Under the pieces are notes generated by a model. The model searched no databases. It was not told the origin of the DNA and worked only from the letters and a program-made list of their open reading frames with translations. Source: an uncultured Mycoplasmatota bacterium (GTDB lineage Bacteria; Bacillota_I; Bacilli_A; RF39; UBA660). Taken from it: 64,000 nucleotides of DNA. Below, piece by piece: positions 17,692 to 25,860 of the stretch. Where the stretch lies: contig CAMYVW010000001.1 of assembly GCA_947302655.1 (NCBI GenBank), forward strand, positions 404,263 to 468,262, in the 5' to 3' direction. Both the position numbers and the translations under genes were made by a program. The stretch's first letter is position 1. Each line of letters starts with the position of its first letter.

Positions 17692-18273
17692 ATGAATAAA
17701 AATCATATAATAAAAAATAAAATAATAAAATTATTTATTATTTGTTTTATTATTGGATATATTTTAGCATTTTTATTTTATTTTAGTTTAGATAAAATAG
17801 AATTAAAAAGTTTAATAAGTGCAGTTAAGAATAGTAATATATTATTTAAAACAAGTAATAATATAATTAATCATTTAAAAATATTATCTGTTACAGTTCT
17901 TTTAACACTTATTTTTGTTGGTGTTCCTATCTTTATTGGTTTAATAATATCTGAAGGTTTTAAAGTATGTTTAAGATTAATAATTTTATTTAAAATATAT
18001 AAATTAAAAGGAATTATATATGGACTTATATATACATTAATAAATAATGGTATATATTTATTAATATTAATTTTTATATTTAAAAAGATTATTAAGATAG
18101 CTAAAGCTCTATATTTATATAAAATCAAAAAAGAAAATATAAATTTTAATTACTTATTTAATAATTATATAAGAATTATTACACTTATTATATTTACTCT
18201 TATATTTGATACTTTAATATATTTATATGGAAATTATTTATTAAACTATATAATTAAACTATGTCAATTATAA
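17692..18273 (+). CDS. SpoIIM-like membrane protein
   Basis: The 193-aa protein has five or so hydrophobic helices and extreme A+T codon use. The central layout (GLIISEGFKVCLRLIILFK, then KGIIYGLIYTLINN) recalls the stage II sporulation protein M fold, where a conserved Gly-rich helix precedes an amphipathic turn. The sequence is too diverged to be sure. AAAGGA lies 8 nt before the ATG. A sporulation role should not be assumed, since SpoIIM-like proteins occur in non-sporulating bacteria. Confidence 0.45.
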   Translation: MNKNHIIKNKIIKLFIICFIIGYILAFLFYFSLDKIELKSLISAVKNSNILFKTSNNIINHLKILSVTVLLTLIFVGVPIFIGLIISEGFKVCLRLIILFKIYKLKGIIYGLIYTLINNGIYLLILIFIFKKIIKIAKALYLYKIKKENINFNYLFNNYIRIITLIIFTLIFDTLIYLYGNYLLNYIIKLCQL

Positions 18274-18344
18274 GTATAGTTATGTGTAAAGAGTTGAATA
18301 TATAAATAGATAATAGATATAATTACTATAGGGAAGTGGTTTAA

Positions 18345-18632
18345 ATGGAAAATGATTATATAGATACTATTACTTGTGCAGATGGTAAACAAATCTTTAT
18401 GCATGGTACTGAAGAAGAACTATCATATCTTGAATATAATTATAATAGAAATGTAGACTTGATAAAAGGAATTGAAAAAGAATGTGAATCTAGACCTAGA
18501 TTTACTATAGATAATCAGCAAATAAAGAAACTAGATGATGAAAATAAAGCTTTTGTGACATATTTACTTAAACATAACATTGATTATACCTATGAAGATG
18601 AATATATTAAAATAAATAAAAGAGTTAGATAA
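18345..18632 (+). CDS. Hypothetical 95-aa protein
   Basis: I do not recognise it. It is acidic and soluble, opens MENDYIDTITCADGKQIFMHG, and ends in a basic tail (KINKRVR). GGGAAGTGG precedes the ATG. It has its own terminator and stands just upstream of mnmA, which has a separate promoter. Confidence 0.65.
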   Translation: MENDYIDTITCADGKQIFMHGTEEELSYLEYNYNRNVDLIKGIEKECESRPRFTIDNQQIKKLDDENKAFVTYLLKHNIDYTYEDEYIKINKRVR

Positions 18633-18655
18633 AAAGCCGATAGGCTTTTTATTTT
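18631..18655 (+). terminator. Terminator before mnmA
   Basis: AAAAAGCC, loop GATA, GGCTTTTT, then ATTTTT. Confidence 0.85.
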
Positions 18656-18665
18656 TGCTTTAATA

Positions 18666-18694
18666 TTGCTAAAATTAACATTTATATATATAAT
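18666..18694 (+). promoter_or_regulatory. mnmA promoter
   Basis: TTGCTA at 18666-18671, 17 nt, TATAAT at 18689-18694. The in-frame TTG at 18666 is this -35, so it is not the start codon. Confidence 0.75.
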
Positions 18695-18719
18695 TATTAC
18701 TGAAAAAGGAGGAATATTT

Positions 18720-19826
18720 ATGGAAAAAGTCGTTGTTGGAATGTCAGGCGGAGTAGACTCTGCAGTTGCAGCATATCTTTTAAAAAAGCAAGGCTATGAT
18801 GTAATTGGTTTATTTATGCGTAACTGGGACCAAGAAGCTAATAATGATATATCAGGTAATCCTAACATTGAAAATAATGTATGTCCTCAAGAAAATGATT
18901 ATTTAGATGCCCAAAAAGTTTGTGAAACATTAAATATTCCTTTATACAGAGTTGATTTTGTCAAAGAGTACTGGGATTATGTTTTTACATATTTTTTAAA
19001 TGAACTTAAAAAAGGAAGAACACCAAACCCAGATATGCTTTGCAACAAATATATCAAGTTTGATAAATTTATTGAGGAAGCTAAAAAATATGGTGCAACT
19101 AAGTTTGCAACAGGCCATTATGCTAATACTAAAGATAATAAACTTTATAGAGCTAAAGATAGAAATAAAGATCAAAGTTATTTTTTAGCTGATATTACTT
19201 CTGATCAATTAAAGGATGTAATATTTCCTTTGGGAAACATTACTAAACCAGAAGTAAGAAAAATAGCTGAAGAGCAAAACTTAATTGTTGCTAATAAAAA
19301 AGATTCAACTGGTATATGTTTTATTGGTGAAAGAAATTATCAGAAATTTGTATCAAATTATCTAAAAAAGAATCCTGGAGATATTATCGATATTGAAACA
19401 GGTAATAAAGTAGGGGAACATACAGGTCTAATGAACTATACAATTGGTCAAAGAAGAAATGTAGGTTTATCAGGTGATGAACTAAAGCATTATGTATGTG
19501 GTAAAAATGTTGAGAAAAACACATTATATGTAGCTTTTGGTGATGATTCTAAATATCTATACTCAGATAAATGTTTAATTGAAAATGTTAATTTAATAAG
19601 TGATAAAAGACCTGATAAATGTACAGCTAAGTTTAGATATCGTGGAGAAGACTTTCCTGTTGAACTTGAATATCTAAGTGATAACAAAATAATGGTTAGT
19701 TACCCAGAAAAAGTTAAATCTGTAACTCCTGGTCAAGCATGCGTTTTGTATGATGGCGAAGAGTGCCTAGGTTGTGGTTTTATTAGTGATATATATAATG
19801 ATGGAGAAAAGTTATGGTATATATAA
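18720..19826 (+). CDS. mnmA: tRNA-specific 2-thiouridylase MnmA
   Basis: The start at 18720 is fixed by AAAGGAGG and by a promoter between it and an upstream TTG. The 368-aa protein has the PP-loop SGGVDSAV (residues 9-16), the catalytic cysteine C108 in NPDMLCNK, and the second cysteine C200 in TGICFIGERN. It thiolates U34 of tRNAs for Lys, Glu and Gln using persulfide sulfur and ATP in the cytoplasm. Length and motifs are normal for the family. A terminator overlaps its stop codon. Confidence 0.97.
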   Translation: MEKVVVGMSGGVDSAVAAYLLKKQGYDVIGLFMRNWDQEANNDISGNPNIENNVCPQENDYLDAQKVCETLNIPLYRVDFVKEYWDYVFTYFLNELKKGRTPNPDMLCNKYIKFDKFIEEAKKYGATKFATGHYANTKDNKLYRAKDRNKDQSYFLADITSDQLKDVIFPLGNITKPEVRKIAEEQNLIVANKKDSTGICFIGERNYQKFVSNYLKKNPGDIIDIETGNKVGEHTGLMNYTIGQRRNVGLSGDELKHYVCGKNVEKNTLYVAFGDDSKYLYSDKCLIENVNLISDKRPDKCTAKFRYRGEDFPVELEYLSDNKIMVSYPEKVKSVTPGQACVLYDGEECLGCGFISDIYNDGEKLWYI

Positions 19827-19838
19827 CTTTTCTTTTTT
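19806..19838 (+). terminator. mnmA terminator
   Basis: GAAAAGTTAT, 7-nt loop, ATAACTTTTC, then T6. It overlaps the last codons of mnmA. Confidence 0.8.
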
Positions 19839-19840
19839 AA

Positions 19841-19869
19841 TTGCATTATATAAACTTATTTAATATAAT
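19841..19869 (+). promoter_or_regulatory. Promoter for the orphan gene at 19902
   Basis: TTGCAT at 19841-19846, 17 nt, TATAAT at 19864-19869. Confidence 0.7.
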
Positions 19870-19901
19870 AAATAGCTATAAAAAAGAGGTGTTTATTAAT
19901 T

Positions 19902-20621
19902 ATGCCAAGAAAAATGCCACCACTAAATGTGCAAACATTACAGTTTTATGAAGAAAAATATGCAACATCAATGATATCAATTAAAGATAGATTAAGAAAA
20001 ATATATAAAGAGGAACTAAAAGTAGGTCAAGGATATAACTTGGATAGAGAAATAGCAACTAATGAAATAAATAGATTATCAAGTTTTTTAACAACTGATG
20101 AATTTAAAAATAAATATGGCAGAGAATTTAATATTGTTGATCTATATTTAACAACTAACTTGCAAGTAAGTGATATTCTTGAAAATTATAAAGAGTTTAT
20201 GGATATTGATACAATGGTGTCATTCGTATCATTTGTTAAAACAACTTTAAAAGAAATTGATAAACAAAGCACTTTTCAAGTAACCACAAATAGATTAAAT
20301 AAAGATTTTCTTGTAGCTAGATTTAATCAACCATCTCAAGTTGGAATTGATAGAATTACTGATTTAAAACTTTTAAATTATATGCCTATAGATGCAACTT
20401 TAGAAGATGCTCGTAAAGCTCATAAAATTCTTTTAGATTTAAATGAAAAATATGGCGTTAAATATGATGATATATCTTTATATACAATTCTTAAGAGTTT
20501 AATAAATAATGAAATAGATTCATATTACTTAGTTGCTGAGGATTATAAAAATAAATTAGATCAACATACACATGTTCAAAAAAGATGTATTCCTCTTTTA
20601 ACGAGAAGAGAAAGAAATTAA
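19902..20621 (+). CDS. Hypothetical 239-aa protein
   Basis: I do not recognise it. It is soluble and mostly helical by composition, with proline near the N-terminus (MPRKMPPLNVQ) and a basic end (LLTRRERN) like several other orphans in this window. GAGGTG lies 10 nt before the ATG. It forms its own unit between mnmA and the lemA operon. Confidence 0.65.
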   Translation: MPRKMPPLNVQTLQFYEEKYATSMISIKDRLRKIYKEELKVGQGYNLDREIATNEINRLSSFLTTDEFKNKYGREFNIVDLYLTTNLQVSDILENYKEFMDIDTMVSFVSFVKTTLKEIDKQSTFQVTTNRLNKDFLVARFNQPSQVGIDRITDLKLLNYMPIDATLEDARKAHKILLDLNEKYGVKYDDISLYTILKSLINNEIDSYYLVAEDYKNKLDQHTHVQKRCIPLLTRRERN

Positions 20622-20682
20622 AATCTATACATTAAAAGTTTTAAAAACTTAGAAGTAATATCTTAGTATTTTTTTCAGTATA

Positions 20683-20711
20683 ATATAGAACTTTATGTTC
20701 TATATTTTTTA
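20683..20711 (+). terminator. Terminator upstream of lemA
   Basis: ATATAGAAC, loop TTTAT, GTTCTATAT, then T6. Confidence 0.8.
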
Positions 20712-20720
20712 TGATATAAT
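20712..20720 (+). promoter_or_regulatory. Extended -10 promoter of the lemA operon
   Basis: TGA then TATAAT at 20715-20720, 36 nt before the lemA ATG. The -35 is weak. It is the only promoter I can see for lemA, DUF2207 and the radical SAM gene. Confidence 0.6.
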
Positions 20721-20755
20721 TTTTTTAGTAGAATTATAGAATAGAGGTTATAGAT

Positions 20756-21304
20756 ATGATTTATTATATTATTTTAGGTGTAGTAGCAATATTATTAATT
20801 TATATATTGTTAATATTCAATAAGTTAACTAAACTAAAAAATAGAGTTAAAGAAGCATTTTCAACAATGGATGTCTATCTTAAAAAAAGATGGGATTTGA
20901 TACCAAATCTTGTTGAAACAGTTAAAGGTTATGCGAAACATGAAAGTGAAACTTTAGAGGAAATTGTTAATTTAAGGAACAAGGATTATAATGACTTATC
21001 TGATAATGAAAAAATAAGTACAAATATAGATGTGAATAAAGGTATATCCAAATTATTCCTTCTATCAGAAAACTATCCTGATTTAAAAGCATCAGATAAT
21101 TTTTTAAACTTAAGTTCTGAACTAACAAATATTGAAAATGATATTGCATCATCTAGAAAATATTATAATGCCACTGTAAGAATATATAATAACAATGTTG
21201 AAATGTTTCCAAGCAACATAGTTGCATTTATATTTAGATTTAAATCACAACTTATGTTTGAAGCAAAAGAAGAAGAAAAAGAAAACGTTAAAATTAATCT
21301 ATAG
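20756..21304 (+). CDS. lemA: LemA-family protein
   Basis: The 182-aa protein has one N-terminal membrane helix (residues about 2-21) and a helical domain with RWDLIPNLVETVKGYAKHES, the signature of LemA proteins. The helical part is predicted to be outside or at the membrane. GAGGTTATAG precedes the ATG. LemA is often encoded next to DUF2207/TPM-type proteins with Gly-rich tails, as here with the next gene 9 nt downstream. Its biochemical role is not established. Confidence 0.93.
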   Translation: MIYYIILGVVAILLIYILLIFNKLTKLKNRVKEAFSTMDVYLKKRWDLIPNLVETVKGYAKHESETLEEIVNLRNKDYNDLSDNEKISTNIDVNKGISKLFLLSENYPDLKASDNFLNLSSELTNIENDIASSRKYYNATVRIYNNNVEMFPSNIVAFIFRFKSQLMFEAKEEEKENVKINL

Positions 21305-21313
21305 GTGATAATT

Positions 21314-23401
21314 ATGAGTTTTAATATATGTATGTTTATTGTTTTTGCACAAGTATTATTTTGGTACCTATTTTTTACACACCTTTTTTCTTCCTCATCT
21401 AAACATCGAAAAGAAAAATATTATAAATATAATTTAAAAGCAAGAATATTCTTGCTTCTAACTATTTTTGTTTTCATTTATGCTATATCATTAAATATTA
21501 AAAAAAGTATAGATAATGAAGAAGCACAATATTCAATTGATTATAATTATACCATTGAAGATTACCTAGTTACATTAGATGTAAATAGGGATAATTCCGT
21601 TAATGTAACAGAAGATATCACAATAAATGTAAGATCAAATGGTGAAATGCATGGAATATTGAGATTTATTCCTATATGGCTTAAGTATACTTCTAAAGAT
21701 GGCAAAACCATTTCAAAAAAAGCTAAAGTTTCTAATTTAAGTGTAGTAGGTGACCAATATAAAATTGATACAGTAAATGGTAAAAAACGTATTAAAGTTG
21801 GTTCTCCAGATTACTATTTGGAGCAAGGTCCAGAACACTACACAATTAAGTATACATATAATTTAGGTAAAGATATTTATAAAGGTTATGATGAATTTAT
21901 TTTTCATGCTTTTGGCGATTATTGGAATGCATATATAAAAAATGCTAGAGTAAAAATATATCTTCCAGAAAAAATAAATGAGGAAGACTTAAGTATATTT
22001 TTAGATAAATATCGTAAAGATGATGCTAGTAGACATTTTAATTATGAAGTAAATGGACGTGAAGTATATATTTACGCAGTTGATGATTACTTATTAGGTA
22101 ATGCATTAACTGTTGACATTATTTTACCGGATGGATATTTTACTGGAGAAAGAAATACTTATGGTTTTATTTCTTTATTATTTTGTTTATCAATCATTTC
22201 AATTACAATCATAATACTTATCAAATGGTTTAAACATGGAAAAGAACTACGAAAATATGCAGAAACAGTTGAATTTAATTCTCCTGATGGACTTGATGCT
22301 GCATCAATAGGTTACATATATAAAGGTGATGCAGGTAAAAAATTGACCATTGCAACTATTATTGGACTTGCAAGTAAAGGTATTATAAAAATTGATGATA
22401 ATACTAAAGATAAAAATTCCAAGATAAAAGGAATTAAAATTACAAATATTAGTAATTTTAATATGGATAATGAAATAAATAGAAAATTAGATGTTGAAAT
22501 ATTATCTGTACCAACTGATAAAGACCTAAAAGTTATTTTTGATAAATACTTTAATGAAAGTGATAAGGAAGTTGTTATATCACAAAATTGTGATGAATTT
22601 ATAACAGATGTTACATCTCTAATCAATGCAAAAATAATTCATATTAAAAGTGATACTAAAGAAGAAATTTCAGAGAGTAAAAAGAGCAAGATAATTGCTG
22701 AGAAACTTAATATATCTCAAAACGAGAAGATTGTGTATGATGCATTATTTGATAGATCTAATATTAATGATTTATATAACGATTTAAACTTTTATAAAAC
22801 GTACAATAAAGTATCAGAAAATGTTATAAAAACATATGATGAATTATTAAAAGATACTGAATCATATCGTCAACGTTCATACGCTAGTATTCTTACATTT
22901 ATTAGCTCATTATTATTCTATTTCGCATTCTTTATTATTAAAGATTTAAATATGAAATACCAATTTATATATTATATATCAGTTGTATCAATTATGGTTT
23001 CATTTATTTTATCATTATTAATGAAAAGAAAAAGTGATATGGCAGAAAAATTATTAGCAAAAATAAAAGGGTTTAAACACTACATAGAAACTGCTGAAAA
23101 AGAACAGTTGGTACACATGGTAGAATCAAATCCTAACTATTTTTATGATATTTTACCTTATGCTTATGTTTTAGGAATTACTAATAAATGGATTAAAAAA
23201 TTTGAAGATATTCCAGTTCCAAAGGCTGATTATGGTACCTTTGACTTTACTAATTTCTCATCCTTTAATGATATATCATCTTCAATAACTTATCCTGCAT
23301 CTTCTTCATCTGGTAGTAGTAGCGGATGTTCATCATGCGGTGGAGGTTGCTCATCTTGTGGTGGAGGATGTTCATCATGCGGTGGAGGTGGATCTTGGTA
23401 G
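21314..23401 (+). CDS. DUF2207 membrane protein with a (CSSCGGG)3 tail
   Basis: The ATG at 21314 has AGGTGAT at 21303-21309; a GTG at 21305 sits inside that site. The 695-aa protein has two N-terminal helices, an extracellular DUF2207 beta domain (about 75-280), another helix near 285-300, a cytoplasmic part, and two helices near 535-580. The final 25 residues are a low-complexity tail with cysteines at 672, 675, 679, 682, 686 and 689, ending GGSW. DUF2207 tails are usually Gly/Ser rich; six ordered cysteines are unusual. The radical SAM gene starts inside the last codons. Tail modification is my inference. Confidence 0.88.
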   Translation: MSFNICMFIVFAQVLFWYLFFTHLFSSSSKHRKEKYYKYNLKARIFLLLTIFVFIYAISLNIKKSIDNEEAQYSIDYNYTIEDYLVTLDVNRDNSVNVTEDITINVRSNGEMHGILRFIPIWLKYTSKDGKTISKKAKVSNLSVVGDQYKIDTVNGKKRIKVGSPDYYLEQGPEHYTIKYTYNLGKDIYKGYDEFIFHAFGDYWNAYIKNARVKIYLPEKINEEDLSIFLDKYRKDDASRHFNYEVNGREVYIYAVDDYLLGNALTVDIILPDGYFTGERNTYGFISLLFCLSIISITIIILIKWFKHGKELRKYAETVEFNSPDGLDAASIGYIYKGDAGKKLTIATIIGLASKGIIKIDDNTKDKNSKIKGIKITNISNFNMDNEINRKLDVEILSVPTDKDLKVIFDKYFNESDKEVVISQNCDEFITDVTSLINAKIIHIKSDTKEEISESKKSKIIAEKLNISQNEKIVYDALFDRSNINDLYNDLNFYKTYNKVSENVIKTYDELLKDTESYRQRSYASILTFISSLLFYFAFFIIKDLNMKYQFIYYISVVSIMVSFILSLLMKRKSDMAEKLLAKIKGFKHYIETAEKEQLVHMVESNPNYFYDILPYAYVLGITNKWIKKFEDIPVPKADYGTFDFTNFSSFNDISSSITYPASSSSGSSSGCSSCGGGCSSCGGGCSSCGGGGSW
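23327..23389 (+). repeat. Three tandem 21-nt repeats encoding CSSCGGG
   Basis: Units at 23327-23347, 23348-23368 and 23369-23389 differ only at synonymous or Gly codon positions (TGT/TGC, TCA/TCT, GGT/GGA). Cysteine codons alternate, so the repeat is kept at protein level. The last unit also supplies the ribosome binding site of the next gene. Confidence 0.9.
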
Positions 23402-24384
23402 AAAAATTTGTTATGCAGTGGCATTTAAGTGAAGTATGCAATTTAAAATGTAAGCACTGTTATCAAGAAAACCATGTTCCTGTTTCACTAAATTATTCAG
23501 ATTTATTACATGTTCTAAACCAATATCGTGAATTTTTAAAAAAACTCAAGATGTTTGGTCATATTAATTTAACAGGTGGGGAACCGTTATGTTCCCCACA
23601 TTTCTTTAAATTATTGGATGAATTTAAAAAGGATAAAGATTTATACTCATTTTCCATCTTAACAAATGGAACATTAATCAATGAAGATATAGCAAAAAAA
23701 ATAGCTTCATATCATCCTGAATACGTTCAAGTAAGTTTAGAAGGATCAAGAAAAACAAATGATTATATAAGAGGTAAAGGTGTATATAAGAAAGTTATAA
23801 AAGCCATTAAATTACTTAAAAAAAATAATATTTTTGTATCTATATCTTTTACAGCTACCAAACTTAATTATAAGGAGTTTCCTATAGTCGTTAAATATGC
23901 AGAAAAGTATAAAGTAGATAATGTTTGGTCAGATAGGTATATTCCTCTGGGAAATAATTGTGATCATGATTATATAATGAACAAAAACGACACTGAAGAA
24001 TATTTAAAAATTATGTCTCAAGAAAGAAGAAGACTAAAACTTATAAAAAGCAAAACAAATGTATCAATGTATAGAGCACTTCAATTTCAAATGACAAATC
24101 AATTTCCATACCACTGCACTGCAGGTTCTACACTTTTAACAGTAATGGAGAATGCAGATTTAGTTCCTTGTAGAAGAATGCCAATTGTTGTAGGAAATCT
24201 TTTAAAAGATAATATGTATCATTTATACAAAAATAATAAAATATTAAAAGATCTGCAAAAAGAACAAATACCCGATGAATGTTGTGAATGTGAACACAAA
24301 GATATGTGCAAGGGTGGACTTAAATGTCTAACTTACGCAACATTTGGTGATTTAAATCATAAAGACATAGGTTGTTCATTATAA
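23395..24384 (+). CDS. Radical SAM/SPASM protein, candidate peptide-tail maturase
   Basis: I choose the TTG at 23395, with GGAGG at 23384-23388 six nt upstream. The ATG at 23413 has no ribosome site and the ATG at 23326 would read the tail repeat out of frame. The 329-aa protein has CNLKCKHC (C15, C19, C22) for the SAM-cleaving cluster, TGGEPL, and a SPASM-type cysteine set: C241, C259 in PCRRMP, C296/C297, C299, C305, C311 and C327. SPASM enzymes often install thioether links in cysteine-rich peptides. It overlaps the DUF2207 gene by 7 nt, whose six-cysteine tail is the obvious substrate candidate. Confidence 0.88.
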   Translation: MVEKFVMQWHLSEVCNLKCKHCYQENHVPVSLNYSDLLHVLNQYREFLKKLKMFGHINLTGGEPLCSPHFFKLLDEFKKDKDLYSFSILTNGTLINEDIAKKIASYHPEYVQVSLEGSRKTNDYIRGKGVYKKVIKAIKLLKKNNIFVSISFTATKLNYKEFPIVVKYAEKYKVDNVWSDRYIPLGNNCDHDYIMNKNDTEEYLKIMSQERRRLKLIKSKTNVSMYRALQFQMTNQFPYHCTAGSTLLTVMENADLVPCRRMPIVVGNLLKDNMYHLYKNNKILKDLQKEQIPDECCECEHKDMCKGGLKCLTYATFGDLNHKDIGCSL

Positions 24385-24387
24385 AAG

Positions 24388-24413
24388 CAAAGAATTTAAG
24401 TTCTTTGTTTTTT
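24388..24413 (+). terminator. Terminator of the lemA operon
   Basis: CAAAGAA, loop TTTAAG, TTCTTTG, then T6. Confidence 0.8.
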
Positions 24414-24425
24414 ATATGTAAAACC

Positions 24426-24455
24426 TTGACATCAAAATGTTAAGTATAATATAAT
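24426..24455 (+). promoter_or_regulatory. Promoter for the HTH gene
   Basis: TTGACA at 24426-24431, 18 nt, TATAAT at 24450-24455. A second TATAAT overlaps it at 24445 with a spacer too short to use. Confidence 0.75.
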
Positions 24456-24503
24456 TAAATTGTAAATTAATACCAATATAAAAAGTAAAGGAAGTGCTTA
24501 TAT

Positions 24504-25280
24504 ATGAGTAAATTAAATGAACTATTACAAGAACTTGGAGTATCTAAGGTTAGACTTGCTAAATATTTAGGTGTATCAAGACAAATGGTATATAATTATC
24601 TAGAATTAAATGATATTAATAAATGGCCTAAAGAAAAGAAAATCCTTTTATTTAAACTTCTTAATATTGATGATGGTGATGATGATACTATCGCTGCAAT
24701 TAATGTAACAACCGAGTACTTAATGGAAGTTGAAAATAGACTTAACCAAGGTGTTAAATCAGCATCAGATTTAGATAGTTATTTTGATTTAAAAGGTTTA
24801 GAAAAAGAAGAACAAGACCTTTTAATGGATATTACTTATTTACTTAAAGAAAGACTTCTAGATGATAAAAATAAAAAAGAAAATGTTGCATCAGCGACAT
24901 ATCTATATCATCTTCTTCAATCTATTGATAATGTACCAGAAATTAATTATTTCTTTGGTTATATTAGTAAAATAACTGGTTTTATTAAACATGATGAATA
25001 TAAATTTAATGAGGATAAACAATTTATCTTTGAAGGAATTTTATATTCTGCATTAAACCTATATAATACAGGTGGAGCATCAAGATCAAGAGTATCTGAT
25101 TCTCATGAAAAATTTGTTCAAGAAATTGAAAGAAGAAACGAAGAAAAATTAACTAGAACTCAACAACTTAATACATATAAAGTTCAGGCTTTAAGAGAAC
25201 TTGGTTATGATAAAGTAACTGCTGATAACTATGAAGAAGTTATGGATAAAATAGCAGAAATAGAATCAAGATATTTATAA
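24504..25280 (+). CDS. HTH (XRE-type) DNA-binding protein with an unknown C-terminal domain
   Basis: The N-terminal 50 residues have a helix-turn-helix pattern (SKVRLAKYLGVSRQMVYNYLE). The remaining 200 residues are charged and helical, with no family I recognise. The protein (258 aa) is longer than a simple repressor, so it may have a sensing domain. GGAAGTG precedes the ATG. Its terminator is followed at once by the first of the four TGTTCGAT promoters, so it is a candidate regulator of them, but nothing shows that it binds there. Confidence 0.75.
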   Translation: MSKLNELLQELGVSKVRLAKYLGVSRQMVYNYLELNDINKWPKEKKILLFKLLNIDDGDDDTIAAINVTTEYLMEVENRLNQGVKSASDLDSYFDLKGLEKEEQDLLMDITYLLKERLLDDKNKKENVASATYLYHLLQSIDNVPEINYFFGYISKITGFIKHDEYKFNEDKQFIFEGILYSALNLYNTGGASRSRVSDSHEKFVQEIERRNEEKLTRTQQLNTYKVQALRELGYDKVTADNYEEVMDKIAEIESRYL

Positions 25281-25283
25281 AAA

Positions 25284-25312
25284 AGGATGTAGTAAATTGC
25301 TACATCTTTTTA
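25284..25312 (+). terminator. Terminator of the HTH gene
   Basis: GATGTAG, loop TAAATTG, CTACATC, then T4, preceded by a run of A. Confidence 0.8.
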
Positions 25313-25316
25313 AAAC

Positions 25317-25345
25317 TTGACATTTGTTCGATATTTTGCTATCAT
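25317..25345 (+). promoter_or_regulatory. TGTTCGAT-type promoter 1
   Basis: TTGACA at 25317-25322, a 17-nt spacer starting TTTGTTCGAT, and TATCAT at 25340-25345. The spacer is identical base for base to that at 35842-35858 (minus strand). Confidence 0.85.
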
Positions 25346-25348
25346 ATG

Positions 25349-25365
25349 TTTCCATCAAATGGAAA
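25349..25365 (+). promoter_or_regulatory. Small hairpin in the leader of the 40-aa gene
   Basis: TTTCCAT, loop CAA, ATGGAAA lies between the promoter and the GGGG ribosome site at 25367-25370. It may affect translation or mRNA stability. Confidence 0.4.
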
Positions 25366-25380
25366 TGGGGTATGATATAT

Positions 25381-25503
25381 ATGACACCCGAGAAAATAAT
25401 GCTAATTGAAAAAAAGGTTAGAATATTCGAAATATTATCAGCAATTGAAAAAGCAAAAGAGATTACAAAAAAAGTTGAAAATAAACCTAATAAAAAAAGA
25501 TAG
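25381..25503 (+). CDS. 40-aa protein in the TGTTCGAT regulon
   Basis: The ATG at 25381 opens MTPEKIMLIEKKVRIFEIL and the protein ends NKPNKKR. It is a charged helix without a membrane segment. The gene has its own promoter 35 nt upstream, a GGGG-type ribosome site, and its own terminator, so it is a complete small transcription unit. I do not recognise the family. Confidence 0.65.
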   Translation: MTPEKIMLIEKKVRIFEILSAIEKAKEITKKVENKPNKKR

Positions 25504-25530
25504 AAGATGGCTATACTGCTATCTTTTTTT
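25493..25530 (+). terminator. Terminator of the 40-aa gene
   Basis: AAAAAGATAG, 14-nt loop, CTATCTTTTTTT. Confidence 0.75.
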
Positions 25531-25550
25531 ACCCCTAAAAAGTAGTTCTC

Positions 25551-25578
25551 TTGCATTTTAATTTTAATATGATATAAT
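25551..25578 (+). promoter_or_regulatory. Promoter for the orphan pair at 25618
   Basis: TTGCAT at 25551-25556, 16 nt, TATAAT at 25573-25578 with an extended TGA. Confidence 0.7.
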
Positions 25579-25617
25579 ATCATTCCCATTAAGATATTGG
25601 AAAGAATAGTGATTTAT

Positions 25618-25860
25618 ATGAATAATAACAAATGGGTTAGTAATTTAAAAGTTTTATATGTTTATGAATATATTAGAGCAATTGAATCTAAAAATAGAGT
25701 AGAAGATATTACAAATAATAAATATTCATTTGTAGTATCACTATTTTATAACTACGAAGCTTTAGGTTACACTTTTAAAGAAGTAATAAATTTAATATAT
25801 TACATCGCTAGAGGCGATGAAAATATAAAAAACTTTCAAAAGAGAAAGGAGATGAGATAA
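25618..25860 (+). CDS. Hypothetical 80-aa protein
   Basis: I place the start at 25618 with AGTGAT a few bases upstream; a TTG at 25597 is in frame but less likely. The protein is small and rich in Asn, Lys and Tyr (VLYVYEYIRAIESKNRVED), with no recognised domain. Its stop shares one base with the next start (TAATG), so it is coupled to the zinc-ribbon protein. Confidence 0.65.
   Translation: MNNNKWVSNLKVLYVYEYIRAIESKNRVEDITNNKYSFVVSLFYNYEALGYTFKEVINLIYYIARGDENIKNFQKRKEMR

Noticed and set aside
17692-18273. Proof of sporulation from SpoIIM- and SpoVB-like genes
   Set aside because: Both families occur in non-sporulating bacteria and the SpoIIM match is weak; no other sporulation gene is seen.
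23326-23394. N-terminal extension of the radical SAM gene starting at the ATG at 23326
   Set aside because: It would translate the CSSCGGG repeat codons in another frame, giving a repeated Trp/Arg/Met-rich stretch, and has no ribosome site; the TTG at 23395 has GGAGG at ideal distance.
25275-25589. Minus-strand 104-aa open frame
   Set aside because: It runs through two terminators, a promoter and the 40-aa gene, and has no ribosome site.
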